Shown: in pieces, positions 1 through 9,392 of the stretch
Layout of the letters: the number at the start of each line of letters is the position of its first letter
Position numbering within the stretch: position 1 is the stretch's first letter
DNA from: an uncultured Pelagibacteraceae bacterium
GTDB lineage: Bacteria; Pseudomonadota; Alphaproteobacteria; Pelagibacterales; Pelagibacteraceae
Direction of reading: 5' to 3'
DNA length: 33,274 nucleotides
Assembly (NCBI GenBank): GCA_902597215.1
Contig: CACJWU010000007.1
Location: forward strand, 1-33,274
Notes under the pieces: model-generated
Database searches by the model: none
What the model saw: the letters and a program-made list of their open reading frames with translations, nothing else
Told to the model about the DNA's origin: nothing
Translations under genes and position numbers: made by a program

Positions 1-3000
1 CTAGCTGAACCATTGGTTCCACATTCATCATCTGCTACACAAATAAAAGCTGCACCTTGATTACATCTTTGCTCTCCTGGAGGAGGTTGGTAAATTGGAA
101 AATATACTTTTCCTTTAAACAATGTTGGTGAGGCAGAAGATTTTCTATATAATTTTTCAGATTGCAATCCCGAGCTTGAGCCATCAGCTGATGATCTATC
201 AAGACCAATTACCCAGGCAGTTTCACCGTTCATAGTGCTTATACAATCATCAGAAGTGTTTCCTGTAACGTCTACACATTTTTTTGGAGATTCAGGAGCA
301 CTTGTATTCAAATTATCAATTGATCTTGCACGATCAGAACCTATTAAAGCTTGATTTCTAAAATCAGAGTTACTTCCCTCAGGAATAGTAACACCATTGA
401 GATGTTCAAAATATGGATAATGAACATCAATTAATCCATATAAAATATTATCTTGATCATCTTCCATTCCACCTAGGTCAGTGAAGTTACCTGTTGCTCC
501 AAAAAGATAAAATTTTCCATCATTGAATCCAACTCCAGCATCCATACCAAAATAAGAATATCTAGCATTCTCTAATGAAGCATCTAATCTAAACAAAGTT
601 GTTTGAGCAAATACATCTGCACCTTTTTGACTGGTTAAATTAATTTTTGTTATTTTTCCCTCGAGATCATTGACGTAAACCATTGCTCCTCTCCATGGAA
701 TATCAAAAGCAGTGTCAGGGGTAATCACTACTGGAGTGGCTGGAATTGCATTTGAAATGTTGCTTCCAAATTGTGTAGGGGAGACTGCTCCGGTAGCATC
801 AGTAACGGTTCCAACAGGAGTAGTATCAACAATCGTAATAGCCCCACCATTTTTGACTGCGCCGTATATTCCTCCAGGTGGAATTGTAATTCCACCATCA
901 ATTATCTGCTCTAATGCAACTAAAAATACTGCAGATCCTGCACATTTATCATTTTTACTAAGTCCACCAGCTAAAATAGCAACATAAACATCTTTTTCAG
1001 GGTTCCCTTTAGCGTCATGAGAAGGAATTCTAGCTATTCTTGGGGTTGCCCAGGTTTCTCCTAACAAAGAGTAATCCCAGTGTCTGTTATCATCAAAAAA
1101 TCCAGATGCTCCCGTACAAGCAGTAGATATGTTAAATGGGGTACTTCGTTTAGCTTCATCAGAATTTTCATCAGCATCTTCTGGTTGATGCGCATTAATT
1201 CTCAATTCTTCCTCAAAAGTTACTTGTAGTAAATTTCCTACTATTTTGGCACTTTTGATAACTAATTGATCTCTTCCTCCCTCTTCGCTTGCTTTTGTTG
1301 CTGACAGTAAATCTATTGGAACATCCTGTCCACTAGTATAAGGCAACTCTATACCTGCAAAATGAAAAGTTTTACTCACATAACATGAAGCTTCTACACT
1401 ATTATTATGATATGTAGTACTCGTCTGACAAATGGCAGCAGCATCTTGCGCATCAGTTGTGTCTTCACTAATCAGTTCATCTACTGATCTTTTTTGATGA
1501 TAAATTTCGTAAGCTTTTATACCTTCCTCAGATTGAAGATAAGATGCAAATCCTGAATTATATGGGTATTCTATAATTCCTCCAAAAGCATCTGACTTTA
1601 AAATTTTTCTATTTATTTGATCATTAAAAATAGAATACAAATGAATTGGTTGATCACGATCAGTAACATCTAAAACTGAAAAACCAGCACCTCCTCTTCC
1701 ATAAGGAACAAATAATATTGTTCTCCACTTTTTAGTATTGTCCTCTTCTATAGAGCCTTCATTTACAATATATCCTGTTGTAAAAACATCATGGGTTACT
1801 GCAGAACCATCAACTCCAAATATTGGATTAGTACCACCGGCTCCAACTTTAATTACCTTCTGTTCGCCATCTACAATTTCAGTAACATCAATTTTGCCAT
1901 CATAATCTTTGTTCATTATTTGTGGTAAGTTGGTTGCAACGAACGGTGGAAGAAAGGCCCAAACCTCATTTCCTGTCTCAGCATCAATTGCATGAAGTAA
2001 ACCGCTGTTAGATCCGGCATAAAGAGTATTTTTTCTTGTTGCATTTTTACTCATAAAATTTGCATAATTATTTGTAGCTCTAAAATAAGCTTCCTCATTA
2101 TCATCTGAAAAACTCAAACTTGCATCGGGGGGTCCGATTTCGATAAGTTGAGAATGGTAGATATCACCCATCACATGATCCCTAACTTTGTTAATTTTAC
2201 AATCTCCAGCATAATTAAAATAATCAGTGCCTTTCATAAAATTTATTAAACCTATAACATCATCAGCGACACCATCAGCAACACCTGGCTCATCTTTACA
2301 ATCTGAATTTGAATTATGATAATCCTGAATGACATAACCTGTGCTTTCCATATGTTTTTGAATTATGCTTGAGTTTTCTGCTTTAAAGTTATCCCAATTA
2401 CCTGCATAAGGAAGATTTGGAATTGCCGTCCATATATTTCTTGTATCTGCGTTACTTCCCTCAGTTGATTGACCCTTAATTTGAAGTGCAGCATTCCAAT
2501 TTTTTGCAAAACTCATTTCATGTATTACTGTTCCATCTGCATTTAATTCTTTTCTTAAAAGTTTTCCTTTCCATTCTCCATATTGCTCATACTCAAATTG
2601 TGCTTGGTATAATGAACCTCCTTCTTGAATTGTTGCTGTAATTGAAGGTGCAGTAAATGCTAGTTTATCTGCTAGAATTTGTCTTATTTTACTCGTTAGT
2701 TGTTGTTTCAATTCCTCAGGAGTTTTTGGCTCCATCAATGAATGACAATCTTTATCATTTGGATCGTTATTTGGACACGAACCCTTTTGTGCAAATTCTA
2801 AAAATAAATCTCTTGAGTCTTCTTTAATCCCATCTCCATATGCAACAAACAGAGATACTATTCCTTTTTTTCTTAAAGCCTCAATTTGATCCATGGCCTT
2901 TCCTTTGTTATTACCACTACCATGATTTCTCATTGCTCCATCACCTATCACAATAACGTAGTTTAGTTGACATTCCTCATCCTCTTTATAAACATTAGTG

Positions 3001-4553
3001 GGATCGTCATTGAAATATCCTGTTGCCATTTGAGAAAATGCTTCTGCATCAGTACCCCAAGCAGTTCCCAGATCTGTTAACACACCCATAATTTGGCTTG
3101 CACCTCGAGGACTGATAGGAACCTCTAGACAAGAGCTGTCATTACACCTTTGAGATTTTTGGGTACTTGCATTCCAGCCTAAATAATATTTACAACCCCC
3201 ATTTTTATGACAATCCTTTCCACCTTTATTATCATGCTTGCCACTTACTTCCCCTGCATTCCAGTGGCCAAATCCAAAATATGCCCCAGTGGTTAAGGTA
3301 GAGTCATTCACGATTGCTTGCATTGCATCTTTGACACCATCCCATCTTCTTATTCTTTGTCCACCCATTTGCTGAAGCCAAGCTTCATCCTCTTCAGTTG
3401 CATTGAATTTTGTTCTGTCAAATTCATCAATATAACCTGAAAAAGCTGAAACAATAATTTTATCACCAACTACCGTAATATTTCTTGCATCATTAAAACC
3501 AACTTTTGCTGCAGGTAAATTTCCACTGTCTTCTTTTGTATTTGCAGTTGATGTAGCAAAACCTTTTCCGATACTTTCTATTACTTCACATGTTACTGGA
3601 TTAATTTTTTGCATCACATGATTTATATTTGAAATTATATAGGCGATTTCATCGCTATTAGGATCCATCTCCATATCCGTTGCATATGCCATGCCGGTAT
3701 TAGTTGTATAATTTGGATTATTAACATTGTTACATCTAGTAATTTGATTTTTTTTAGCTACAAAAGAGTTTCCTACAGCTTTTAAATCTGCAGAAAAAAC
3801 ATCACCATCTCTAACAAAATAAATAAGTGTTCCTGTGCTATTAATTTCAAAGTTACTTAAATTTTTGAATCTACAAGTTTTACAATCTGTTGTGGTTTTA
3901 GACTCCATAGTTGTAAGATTTACAACTTTTAAAAAACCACCATTCTTTTTCGATCCGGTTATAAACAGATATGGTGTGTCGCCAATCGTTTTTACTTTTA
4001 ATCGAAATACTTGTGCTTTATCTTCTGTAACTGCTATTGCAACTTTACAGGTTGATCCATCTTCAGAAAAACCAAACACCATATGTTTTGCACCATTCTC
4101 CCAAGCTCTAAAAAAAATAATATTATCATTGGATAATGTAGTGCCTGTAGCAGTCAGACCACTTACGTATTGTACATTAGCATTTCTTGCAACTTTTTGA
4201 TCACTAAAATTCATAGTTGTATCCACAAGATTTTCACAACCACTTGATGGAACATTCGTAATTTCTGAGAATGTATCATCTAATGATCCAGCACTTGTGT
4301 ATCTCAATACTCCTCTGCTACCTGCTGACTGGGAAAATAAGAGATTGCCACTTGAGTCATAATCTGCTCCATTAACAATCTCCAAACCATCTTCTCCTAT
4401 CCATGCCATCATACTATCGGAACTATCTATCAAGAATAAAATGTTTGCAGCAACATCACCATCTCCTGCGCCGGGAGGAACGGGTTTTGAATATATTTTA
4501 CCAGTAAAAAATAAACTCAATAAAATTATAAAAATATATTTATAGATCATCAT
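1..4553 (-). CDS. pilY1: PilY1-like type IV pilus tip/adhesin protein, partial (C-terminus runs off left edge)
   Basis: Hand translation from ATG at 4553 (second ATG at 4550) reads MMIYKYIFIILLSLFFTGKIYSKPVPPGAGDGDVAANILFLIDSSDSMMAWIGEDG... with no stop to base 1 (about 1517 codons). Signal peptide, VWA-type DxSxS motif (FLIDSSDSM), YVIVIGDGAM element, and PilY1/PilC C-terminal propeller signature (TRKNTLYAGSNSGLLHAIDAETGNEVWAFLPPFVATNLPQI). EF-hand-like NKDYDGKID at 1887-1913. Not in the ORF track because it has no stop inside the window. Confidence 0.9.
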   Translation of the reverse strand, partial: MMIYKYIFIILLSLFFTGKIYSKPVPPGAGDGDVAANILFLIDSSDSMMAWIGEDGLEIVNGADYDSSGNLLFSQSAGSRGVLRYTSAGSLDDTFSEITNVPSSGCENLVDTTMNFSDQKVARNANVQYVSGLTATGTTLSNDNIIFFRAWENGAKHMVFGFSEDGSTCKVAIAVTEDKAQVFRLKVKTIGDTPYLFITGSKKNGGFLKVVNLTTMESKTTTDCKTCRFKNLSNFEINSTGTLIYFVRDGDVFSADLKAVGNSFVAKKNQITRCNNVNNPNYTTNTGMAYATDMEMDPNSDEIAYIISNINHVMQKINPVTCEVIESIGKGFATSTANTKEDSGNLPAAKVGFNDARNITVVGDKIIVSAFSGYIDEFDRTKFNATEEDEAWLQQMGGQRIRRWDGVKDAMQAIVNDSTLTTGAYFGFGHWNAGEVSGKHDNKGGKDCHKNGGCKYYLGWNASTQKSQRCNDSSCLEVPISPRGASQIMGVLTDLGTAWGTDAEAFSQMATGYFNDDPTNVYKEDEECQLNYVIVIGDGAMRNHGSGNNKGKAMDQIEALRKKGIVSLFVAYGDGIKEDSRDLFLEFAQKGSCPNNDPNDKDCHSLMEPKTPEELKQQLTSKIRQILADKLAFTAPSITATIQEGGSLYQAQFEYEQYGEWKGKLLRKELNADGTVIHEMSFAKNWNAALQIKGQSTEGSNADTRNIWTAIPNLPYAGNWDNFKAENSSIIQKHMESTGYVIQDYHNSNSDCKDEPGVADGVADDVIGLINFMKGTDYFNYAGDCKINKVRDHVMGDIYHSQLIEIGPPDASLSFSDDNEEAYFRATNNYANFMSKNATRKNTLYAGSNSGLLHAIDAETGNEVWAFLPPFVATNLPQIMNKDYDGKIDVTEIVDGEQKVIKVGAGGTNPIFGVDGSAVTHDVFTTGYIVNEGSIEEDNTKKWRTILFVPYGRGGAGFSVLDVTDRDQPIHLYSIFNDQINRKILKSDAFGGIIEYPYNSGFASYLQSEEGIKAYEIYHQKRSVDELISEDTTDAQDAAAICQTSTTYHNNSVEASCYVSKTFHFAGIELPYTSGQDVPIDLLSATKASEEGGRDQLVIKSAKIVGNLLQVTFEEELRINAHQPEDADENSDEAKRSTPFNISTACTGASGFFDDNRHWDYSLLGETWATPRIARIPSHDAKGNPEKDVYVAILAGGLSKNDKCAGSAVFLVALEQIIDGGITIPPGGIYGAVKNGGAITIVDTTPVGTVTDATGAVSPTQFGSNISNAIPATPVVITPDTAFDIPWRGAMVYVNDLEGKITKINLTSQKGADVFAQTTLFRLDASLENARYSYFGMDAGVGFNDGKFYLFGATGNFTDLGGMEDDQDNILYGLIDVHYPYFEHLNGVTIPEGSNSDFRNQALIGSDRARSIDNLNTSAPESPKKCVDVTGNTSDDCISTMNGETAWVIGLDRSSADGSSSGLQSEKLYRKSSASPTLFKGKVYFPIYQPPPGEQRCNQGAAFICVADDECGTNGSA

Positions 4554-4558
4554 AATAT

Positions 4559-5068
4559 TTACCAATCCGCCTCTATTACATCTTCACCACTGATATAATC
4601 CATCATTTGATCATTACTTATTAAAAGTGCTTCAGTTATTAGACCTCTTTCTTTGTAGGATCCATAAATTATAAATAAACTTCCAATGCTTAAATTTACA
4701 CTACCTAACCAATTTTTGTCCTGAGCTTCATTTCCAGGGTCACTGACAAAATTTTTTGCAAAATTGTATACTTCATTACTTTCTTTCTTAGATGATGTCA
4801 GCCTAATAGCTGCTATTTTTGAGTCATAAACTGTCACTTCAAGCTCAGTAACATCAAATCCGGCATTTTCACAAAAATCGACTGCATGATTTTTATATTT
4901 TACAGAATACTCTTGACCATAAACTTCGGGATTATATTTTGTTAAAAAATCAAATTTCTCAGCAGCCTGAATAACATCTGATCCTATTGGAACATTCAAA
5001 ATAATACATGCATATGATGAGTTTAAAAATAAAATCTTAAAAAGGATTATTAAAAATATTTTTTTCAC
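4559..5068 (-). CDS. small predicted secreted protein of unknown function inside pilus locus (GTG start)
   Basis: 169-aa ORF, N-terminal signal peptide (MKKIFLIILFKILFLNSSYAC), two Cys (C21, C66); lies between pilX-like and pilY1-like genes, same strand. Confidence 0.75.
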   Translation of the reverse strand: MKKIFLIILFKILFLNSSYACIILNVPIGSDVIQAAEKFDFLTKYNPEVYGQEYSVKYKNHAVDFCENAGFDVTELEVTVYDSKIAAIRLTSSKKESNEVYNFAKNFVSDPGNEAQDKNWLGSVNLSIGSLFIIYGSYKERGLITEALLISNDQMMDYISGEDVIEADW

Positions 5069-5143
5069 AACCTAAATTTAATGAATTCTGAAAAGTTTTT
5101 CAATATCCATAGTGTCAAATTTGTGACAGAATTTTTATCATCT

Positions 5144-5782
5144 TTAATGAGAAAGCACTAAAATTGTCTCGAGGGGAATTAATATATCTGGATTAGAAGA
5201 TGTTCCTAAAATTCCACAACCAAATATTCTGTATGTGGATCCCATTCTTTGAGACATACCTGAGCTTTTTTTCAAACTGCTTCCCGCTGCCTTATAGACG
5301 GCTGTACCAGAATTAACAATAAAGTACTCGTAGGTAAATTGTTCTAATTTCGTTTTTTCATCGGGATCAGTCACAATTGGTTCAATTAATTGAAAAAAAC
5401 TTAAGTCTTTTTTATGTTCAACATATCTAAAAGTTGATTCTTGACTTAAATTTTTAAAACTTTTGTAACAAGGTGTTTGATCTGGTTCATATTCATCCTT
5501 GTCTTCAGAAGGCATGTTGGTAGGTATCTCTCTTCTTGATGATCGAGAACCACTATCATTGACTGCTCCCATTATTTGATCAATTAAATTTTTTTCTCCT
5601 TCCATTAACGCTGTTTCAGCTACATAAAAAGTTTGTTGATATTCATCACTACTATTATTTCCACGATGGTCAGATGAAGCAATTACAATTAAAGCGCCCC
5701 CCATTAAAGACATTGCAAGTAATAAGACTAAAGACAAAACAAGCGTAAAACCTTTTTCCTTTTTTCTAGTTTTAAGTACCAT
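5144..5782 (-). CDS. pilX: PilX-like type IV pilus minor pilin
   Basis: Prepilin-like N-terminus KKEKGFTLVLSLVLLLAMSLMGGALIVIAS, position between pilW and pilY1. ORF-track start at 5785 is TTG; an ATG at 5782 gives TGATG overlap with the pilW stop. Confidence 0.75.
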   Translation of the reverse strand: MVLKTRKKEKGFTLVLSLVLLLAMSLMGGALIVIASSDHRGNNSSDEYQQTFYVAETALMEGEKNLIDQIMGAVNDSGSRSSRREIPTNMPSEDKDEYEPDQTPCYKSFKNLSQESTFRYVEHKKDLSFFQLIEPIVTDPDEKTKLEQFTYEYFIVNSGTAVYKAAGSSLKKSSGMSQRMGSTYRIFGCGILGTSSNPDILIPLETILVLSH

Positions 5783-6891
5783 CAAAAAAATCCTTTTCCG
5801 ACATTACGAGTGTTAACTGTGACAAGAACAGAGTCTATTAATTTTAAACTATCATCACCAGCTTGCGTATCAAATCCACCAGATTGTGTCTCAACACCAC
5901 TTTGTGTTGAAACATCTGTTGTGGTCTGATCAGAACCTTTCCTATCACTTAGAAGTCCTCTCGGTTTTCTTTTCTTTTGAGATGTAGCTGTAAAAAAGTT
6001 TTCCTTAGATGTGAAAGTGATTCTTATGTCTACACCTCTTATTTTAGAAAACATAAGTCTAATATCACTTCCATCTGCGTCTGTGCCCGCAACATCGGGC
6101 AAGGGATATTTTCCACTTACATCTTGAATTATCAAACCATTCTCATCAAAAGGAACGAACTCCATATCAATCACATAATCTCTTATCATTTCTTTTTCTA
6201 TACACTCAGGACATCTAGCTTTATCATTTATCCACTCACCAGTTCCAAATAATGGCCATTGGCATATACTTTCATCTCTCGCTTGATAATAAGTCTCAAC
6301 AGATTTATAAACAGCGTATCTTTGATTATTCGTATTCCCAGATTTTTCTGCAAAATAAGTAATTCTATATTTTTTAAAAGGTTGTTTAAGACTGTTTTGA
6401 TTAAAATCCTCATAAACTATCTCAATTGAATCACAACATGTGTCTTCAGGACTCCAACCTTCTGTATCAGTGTCAGCACCTCCAGCATGACGTGGTATCT
6501 TATAATTTCCCAGCGATTTTTTTCTGATAACTATTGGATTTGTACTTTTAAACGCATCATCATATCCATTATTAATATCCAAGTAACTAGTTTTTGGAAG
6601 AACAATTGAATTTCCGTCAGTACATTTTGCATTTGCTTCTGTTTGATATTTATTTATTTCGCTTGTGCCTGCATAGTATCTAAAGCCTGCCATCCTTACA
6701 TCTCTCATAATCATTGAAATTAAATCTCTACTTGACTTACTAATACTTACTTTTTCGCTAACCTGAGAATATGTTTTGTTAACGACATTATAAGTTGTAT
6801 ACATTGCACCCATAATTATGGTTGTTATTACAATGCCAATTAATAATTCAATTAATGTAACACCTGATATATTTTTTAATTTTTCCCTCAT
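5782..6891 (-). CDS. pilW: PilW-like type IV pilus minor pilin
   Basis: Type III prepilin signal ISGVTLIELLIGIVITTIIMGAMYTTYNVV; about 369 aa; operon position. Confidence 0.8.
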   Translation of the reverse strand: MREKLKNISGVTLIELLIGIVITTIIMGAMYTTYNVVNKTYSQVSEKVSISKSSRDLISMIMRDVRMAGFRYYAGTSEINKYQTEANAKCTDGNSIVLPKTSYLDINNGYDDAFKSTNPIVIRKKSLGNYKIPRHAGGADTDTEGWSPEDTCCDSIEIVYEDFNQNSLKQPFKKYRITYFAEKSGNTNNQRYAVYKSVETYYQARDESICQWPLFGTGEWINDKARCPECIEKEMIRDYVIDMEFVPFDENGLIIQDVSGKYPLPDVAGTDADGSDIRLMFSKIRGVDIRITFTSKENFFTATSQKKRKPRGLLSDRKGSDQTTTDVSTQSGVETQSGGFDTQAGDDSLKLIDSVLVTVNTRNVGKGFF

Positions 6892-6900
6892 AAATTTCTT

Positions 6901-7617
6901 TTATCCGTCTTTGTCCTCATCTTCCTCTTGTGCTACTATATCATCTTGCTCTTCTGCTAATGTTTCTTCTTCCAGTGTTTGGGGACCTTTTAATTTGTAA
7001 TCAGATTGAAAATATAAATATTTTGTTTTTTTTCCATCATTTAATTTAATTTGAACTCTTCCAATATATAACATCTCATCTTTAATATTGGGATTAGATT
7101 TATCAGCCGCACCTGTGGCCCAATCAGCCTTGATTTTAAATATCCGAAATTTTCTAGTTTCATTTTTACCTACACAATTCATATAATCTCTAGAATTTAA
7201 AATTGCTTTCCACTTTCTTAATTTCATTTCTGGTGGAATTAATGCATTTGCTTTTGTAGCACCTCCATATATATTTCCTGAATTATCATCTGACCCAGGA
7301 TTATTCGCAGTACAAATTTCTCCTAAATCTGTTTCTCCATGTAAGTATTCAGAAAAATTAGATTTATCTCCTCCAGCAGTTTTATTGCCAATTACGTCTT
7401 CAGCTATCATGTTCGATAGGTAATTAGCTTTTGTTCTTTCTCCTGAGGTATAAACTGATTGGACAGAATAATTGGTCATTTGTAAAATTGCAACAAAGCC
7501 AATACCAATAATTGCAGTCGAAACCAAAGCTTCCAAAAGTGAAACACCTCTAGTTCTTATAAGCTTTTTTTTTTGTTTAAAATTAACTTCTTTCATTATA
7601 TTAACTTTCCCAATCAT
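6901..7617 (-). CDS. pilV: PilV-like type IV pilus minor pilin
   Basis: Prepilin signal TRGVSLLEALVSTAIIGIGFVAILQM. An internal ATG at 7596 would remove the overlap with the upstream gene. Confidence 0.78.
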   Translation of the reverse strand: MIGKVNIMKEVNFKQKKKLIRTRGVSLLEALVSTAIIGIGFVAILQMTNYSVQSVYTSGERTKANYLSNMIAEDVIGNKTAGGDKSNFSEYLHGETDLGEICTANNPGSDDNSGNIYGGATKANALIPPEMKLRKWKAILNSRDYMNCVGKNETRKFRIFKIKADWATGAADKSNPNIKDEMLYIGRVQIKLNDGKKTKYLYFQSDYKLKGPQTLEEETLAEEQDDIVAQEEDEDKDG

Positions 7618-8332
7618 CTTTTTGCCATTTCATTTTAGAAAAATTACCATATCGTGACCACTTTATCACATTTAAATATAACGGTTTCTCATTATCAGAA
7701 ACCATTGGATTCGGTTTGTTATCATTCGAGTGTTTCTCTTCCTCAAATTCAATATTACAAGAAATAGACCTTTCATTGCTACAAAGATAAATATGGTCGT
7801 ACGGAACTCCCGAACTTTCTTCAAACGCAAGATCTCCTTTGGCCTCATAAAATCTACCATTTCTTGAAAAACATATTCCAGCTTGGTCTGCAATATTTGA
7901 AGTTATATGCTCTAAGGTAATGGAATAGACTGCATTTTGAATTTTTTCTGAGGAAGAAGTGTCTGTTGTCCAATATGTATCACTTTCAAGATCACATCTA
8001 TCTTTTCTTATGTCTGGTTCATCAGGATTTTCACCAACATTTATTAATTCTGTAAACTCAGCCATTGATAAACCCCGTGACTGAACAATTAACTCATCTT
8101 CATCTGAATAAGAAAATTTTACTTGTACATATGCAAAAGTACCCCTTTCAGTTTGCATATGAACATTTTTTATAAGGGCATATACTTTATCAACATCACC
8201 TCTTACTCTCCTTTCGTTATTCCATTCGGTAAAATTTGGGTAAGCAACGGCTGACATTATGCCAACAATGGAGAGAACAATTATTAATTCTATAATTGTT
8301 AAACCTTTAATTTTCTTTTCCTGCCCCAGCAT
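7601..8332 (-). CDS. fimT: FimT/GspH-like minor pilin
   Basis: Prepilin signal KGLTIIELIIVLSIVGIMSAVAYPNFTEW. ORF-track start 8335 is TTG; next codon is ATG at 8332. Overlaps the pilT 3' end. Confidence 0.72.
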   Translation of the reverse strand: MLGQEKKIKGLTIIELIIVLSIVGIMSAVAYPNFTEWNNERRVRGDVDKVYALIKNVHMQTERGTFAYVQVKFSYSDEDELIVQSRGLSMAEFTELINVGENPDEPDIRKDRCDLESDTYWTTDTSSSEKIQNAVYSITLEHITSNIADQAGICFSRNGRFYEAKGDLAFEESSGVPYDHIYLCSNERSISCNIEFEEEKHSNDNKPNPMVSDNEKPLYLNVIKWSRYGNFSKMKWQKDDWES

Positions 8333-9320
8333 CAATCTTTCCAGCTTTTACTAGTTCCTCTAAAGACTTGGTCATTGTGATCATACCATCTTTTACAGCT
8401 GTTTGCATGATGCTTGGTATTTGATGAATTTTTGCTTCTCTAATTAAGTTTTGGATAGGAGGTGTACACTTCATCACTTCAAAAGCACCACAACGTCCTT
8501 GACCATCTTTAGTTTTAAGAAGTCTTTGAGTTACTACCATTTTTAATGATGTTGATATTTGAGCTCTAATTTGTGCTTGCTGCTCAGGTGGAAACACATC
8601 GATTATTCTGTTGATTGTATTTGGTGCACCGCTTGTGTGTAAAGTACCAAAAACCAAATGTCCTGTTTCCGCGGCTGTTAAGGCAAGACCAACTGTTTCT
8701 AAGTCTCTCATCTCCCCAACTAAAATAACATCTGGATCTTCTCGAAGAGCTGCTTTCAAAGCACTAGCAAAAGTTTGTGTTTGTTTACCTACTTCTCTAT
8801 GAGAGACAATACTCTTTGCATCTTTATGGATAAATTCAACTGGATCTTCTACCGTAATAATATTTGCTGTTCTTGTTTTGTTAATTTGATTAATGATCGC
8901 TGCTAATGTTGTTGATTTTCCAGAACCTGTTGGTCCTGTCACTAAAACTAATCCTTTATGCATATCAATTATATCATAAAGAACAGGTGGTAAATCAAAT
9001 TGTTCCATTTCGGGAATTACACTTTCAACTCTTCTTAAAACTGCAGCTGGTCCATGAATAGTCTTATAAAAATTCGCTCTAAATCTTAATCCACTTAATG
9101 TTACTGATGAGTCTAATTCATGAGTATCATTAAATCTTTTCAATTCAACTTCATTACAATTCGTTGACAATAAGTCTTGTAGATCTTGTGCCTTGACCAT
9201 CACCTCTGGAACTTTATGTATTTCACCAGTTTGTCTAAATGCTAATGGCCATCCACTTCTGATATGAAAGTCTGATATCTTTTTATTATTTTTTGCTAGC
9301 TCTTCTAATTTTTCAAACAT
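8307..9320 (-). CDS. pilT: Type IV pilus retraction ATPase PilT
   Basis: Walker A GPTGSGKST, Walker B-region ALREDPDVILVGEMRD, HTSGAPNTINRIIDVFP, IQNLIREAKIHQIPSIMQT. ORF-track start 9338 is TTG; ATG at 9320 (MFEKLEELAKNNKKISDFHIRSG) is the likelier start. Confidence 0.92.
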   Translation of the reverse strand: MFEKLEELAKNNKKISDFHIRSGWPLAFRQTGEIHKVPEVMVKAQDLQDLLSTNCNEVELKRFNDTHELDSSVTLSGLRFRANFYKTIHGPAAVLRRVESVIPEMEQFDLPPVLYDIIDMHKGLVLVTGPTGSGKSTTLAAIINQINKTRTANIITVEDPVEFIHKDAKSIVSHREVGKQTQTFASALKAALREDPDVILVGEMRDLETVGLALTAAETGHLVFGTLHTSGAPNTINRIIDVFPPEQQAQIRAQISTSLKMVVTQRLLKTKDGQGRCGAFEVMKCTPPIQNLIREAKIHQIPSIMQTAVKDGMITMTKSLEELVKAGKIDAGAGKEN

Positions 9321-9392
9321 ACTAAATTTTATATACAATTTTAAAAAAAAACAATATTTAGTTATTCAATAGCGACCAAAATAGGTGATTAT

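Noticed and set aside
712-987. Plus-strand ORF of 91 aa
   Set aside because: Antisense to the continuous pilY1-like reading frame; no recognisable domain; typical shadow ORF.
3835-4200. Plus-strand ORF of 121 aa
   Set aside because: Also antisense within the pilY1-like gene; no domain signature or plausible start context.
7601-8335. FimT-like gene as the major pilin
   Set aside because: About 240 aa with FimT/GspH-like features and within a minor pilin operon; no evidence it is the major subunit.
9340-9360. Poly-A/T runs (many sites, e.g. near 9345) as regulatory elements
   Set aside because: Homopolymer runs are expected at this AT content and occur inside coding sequence throughout.
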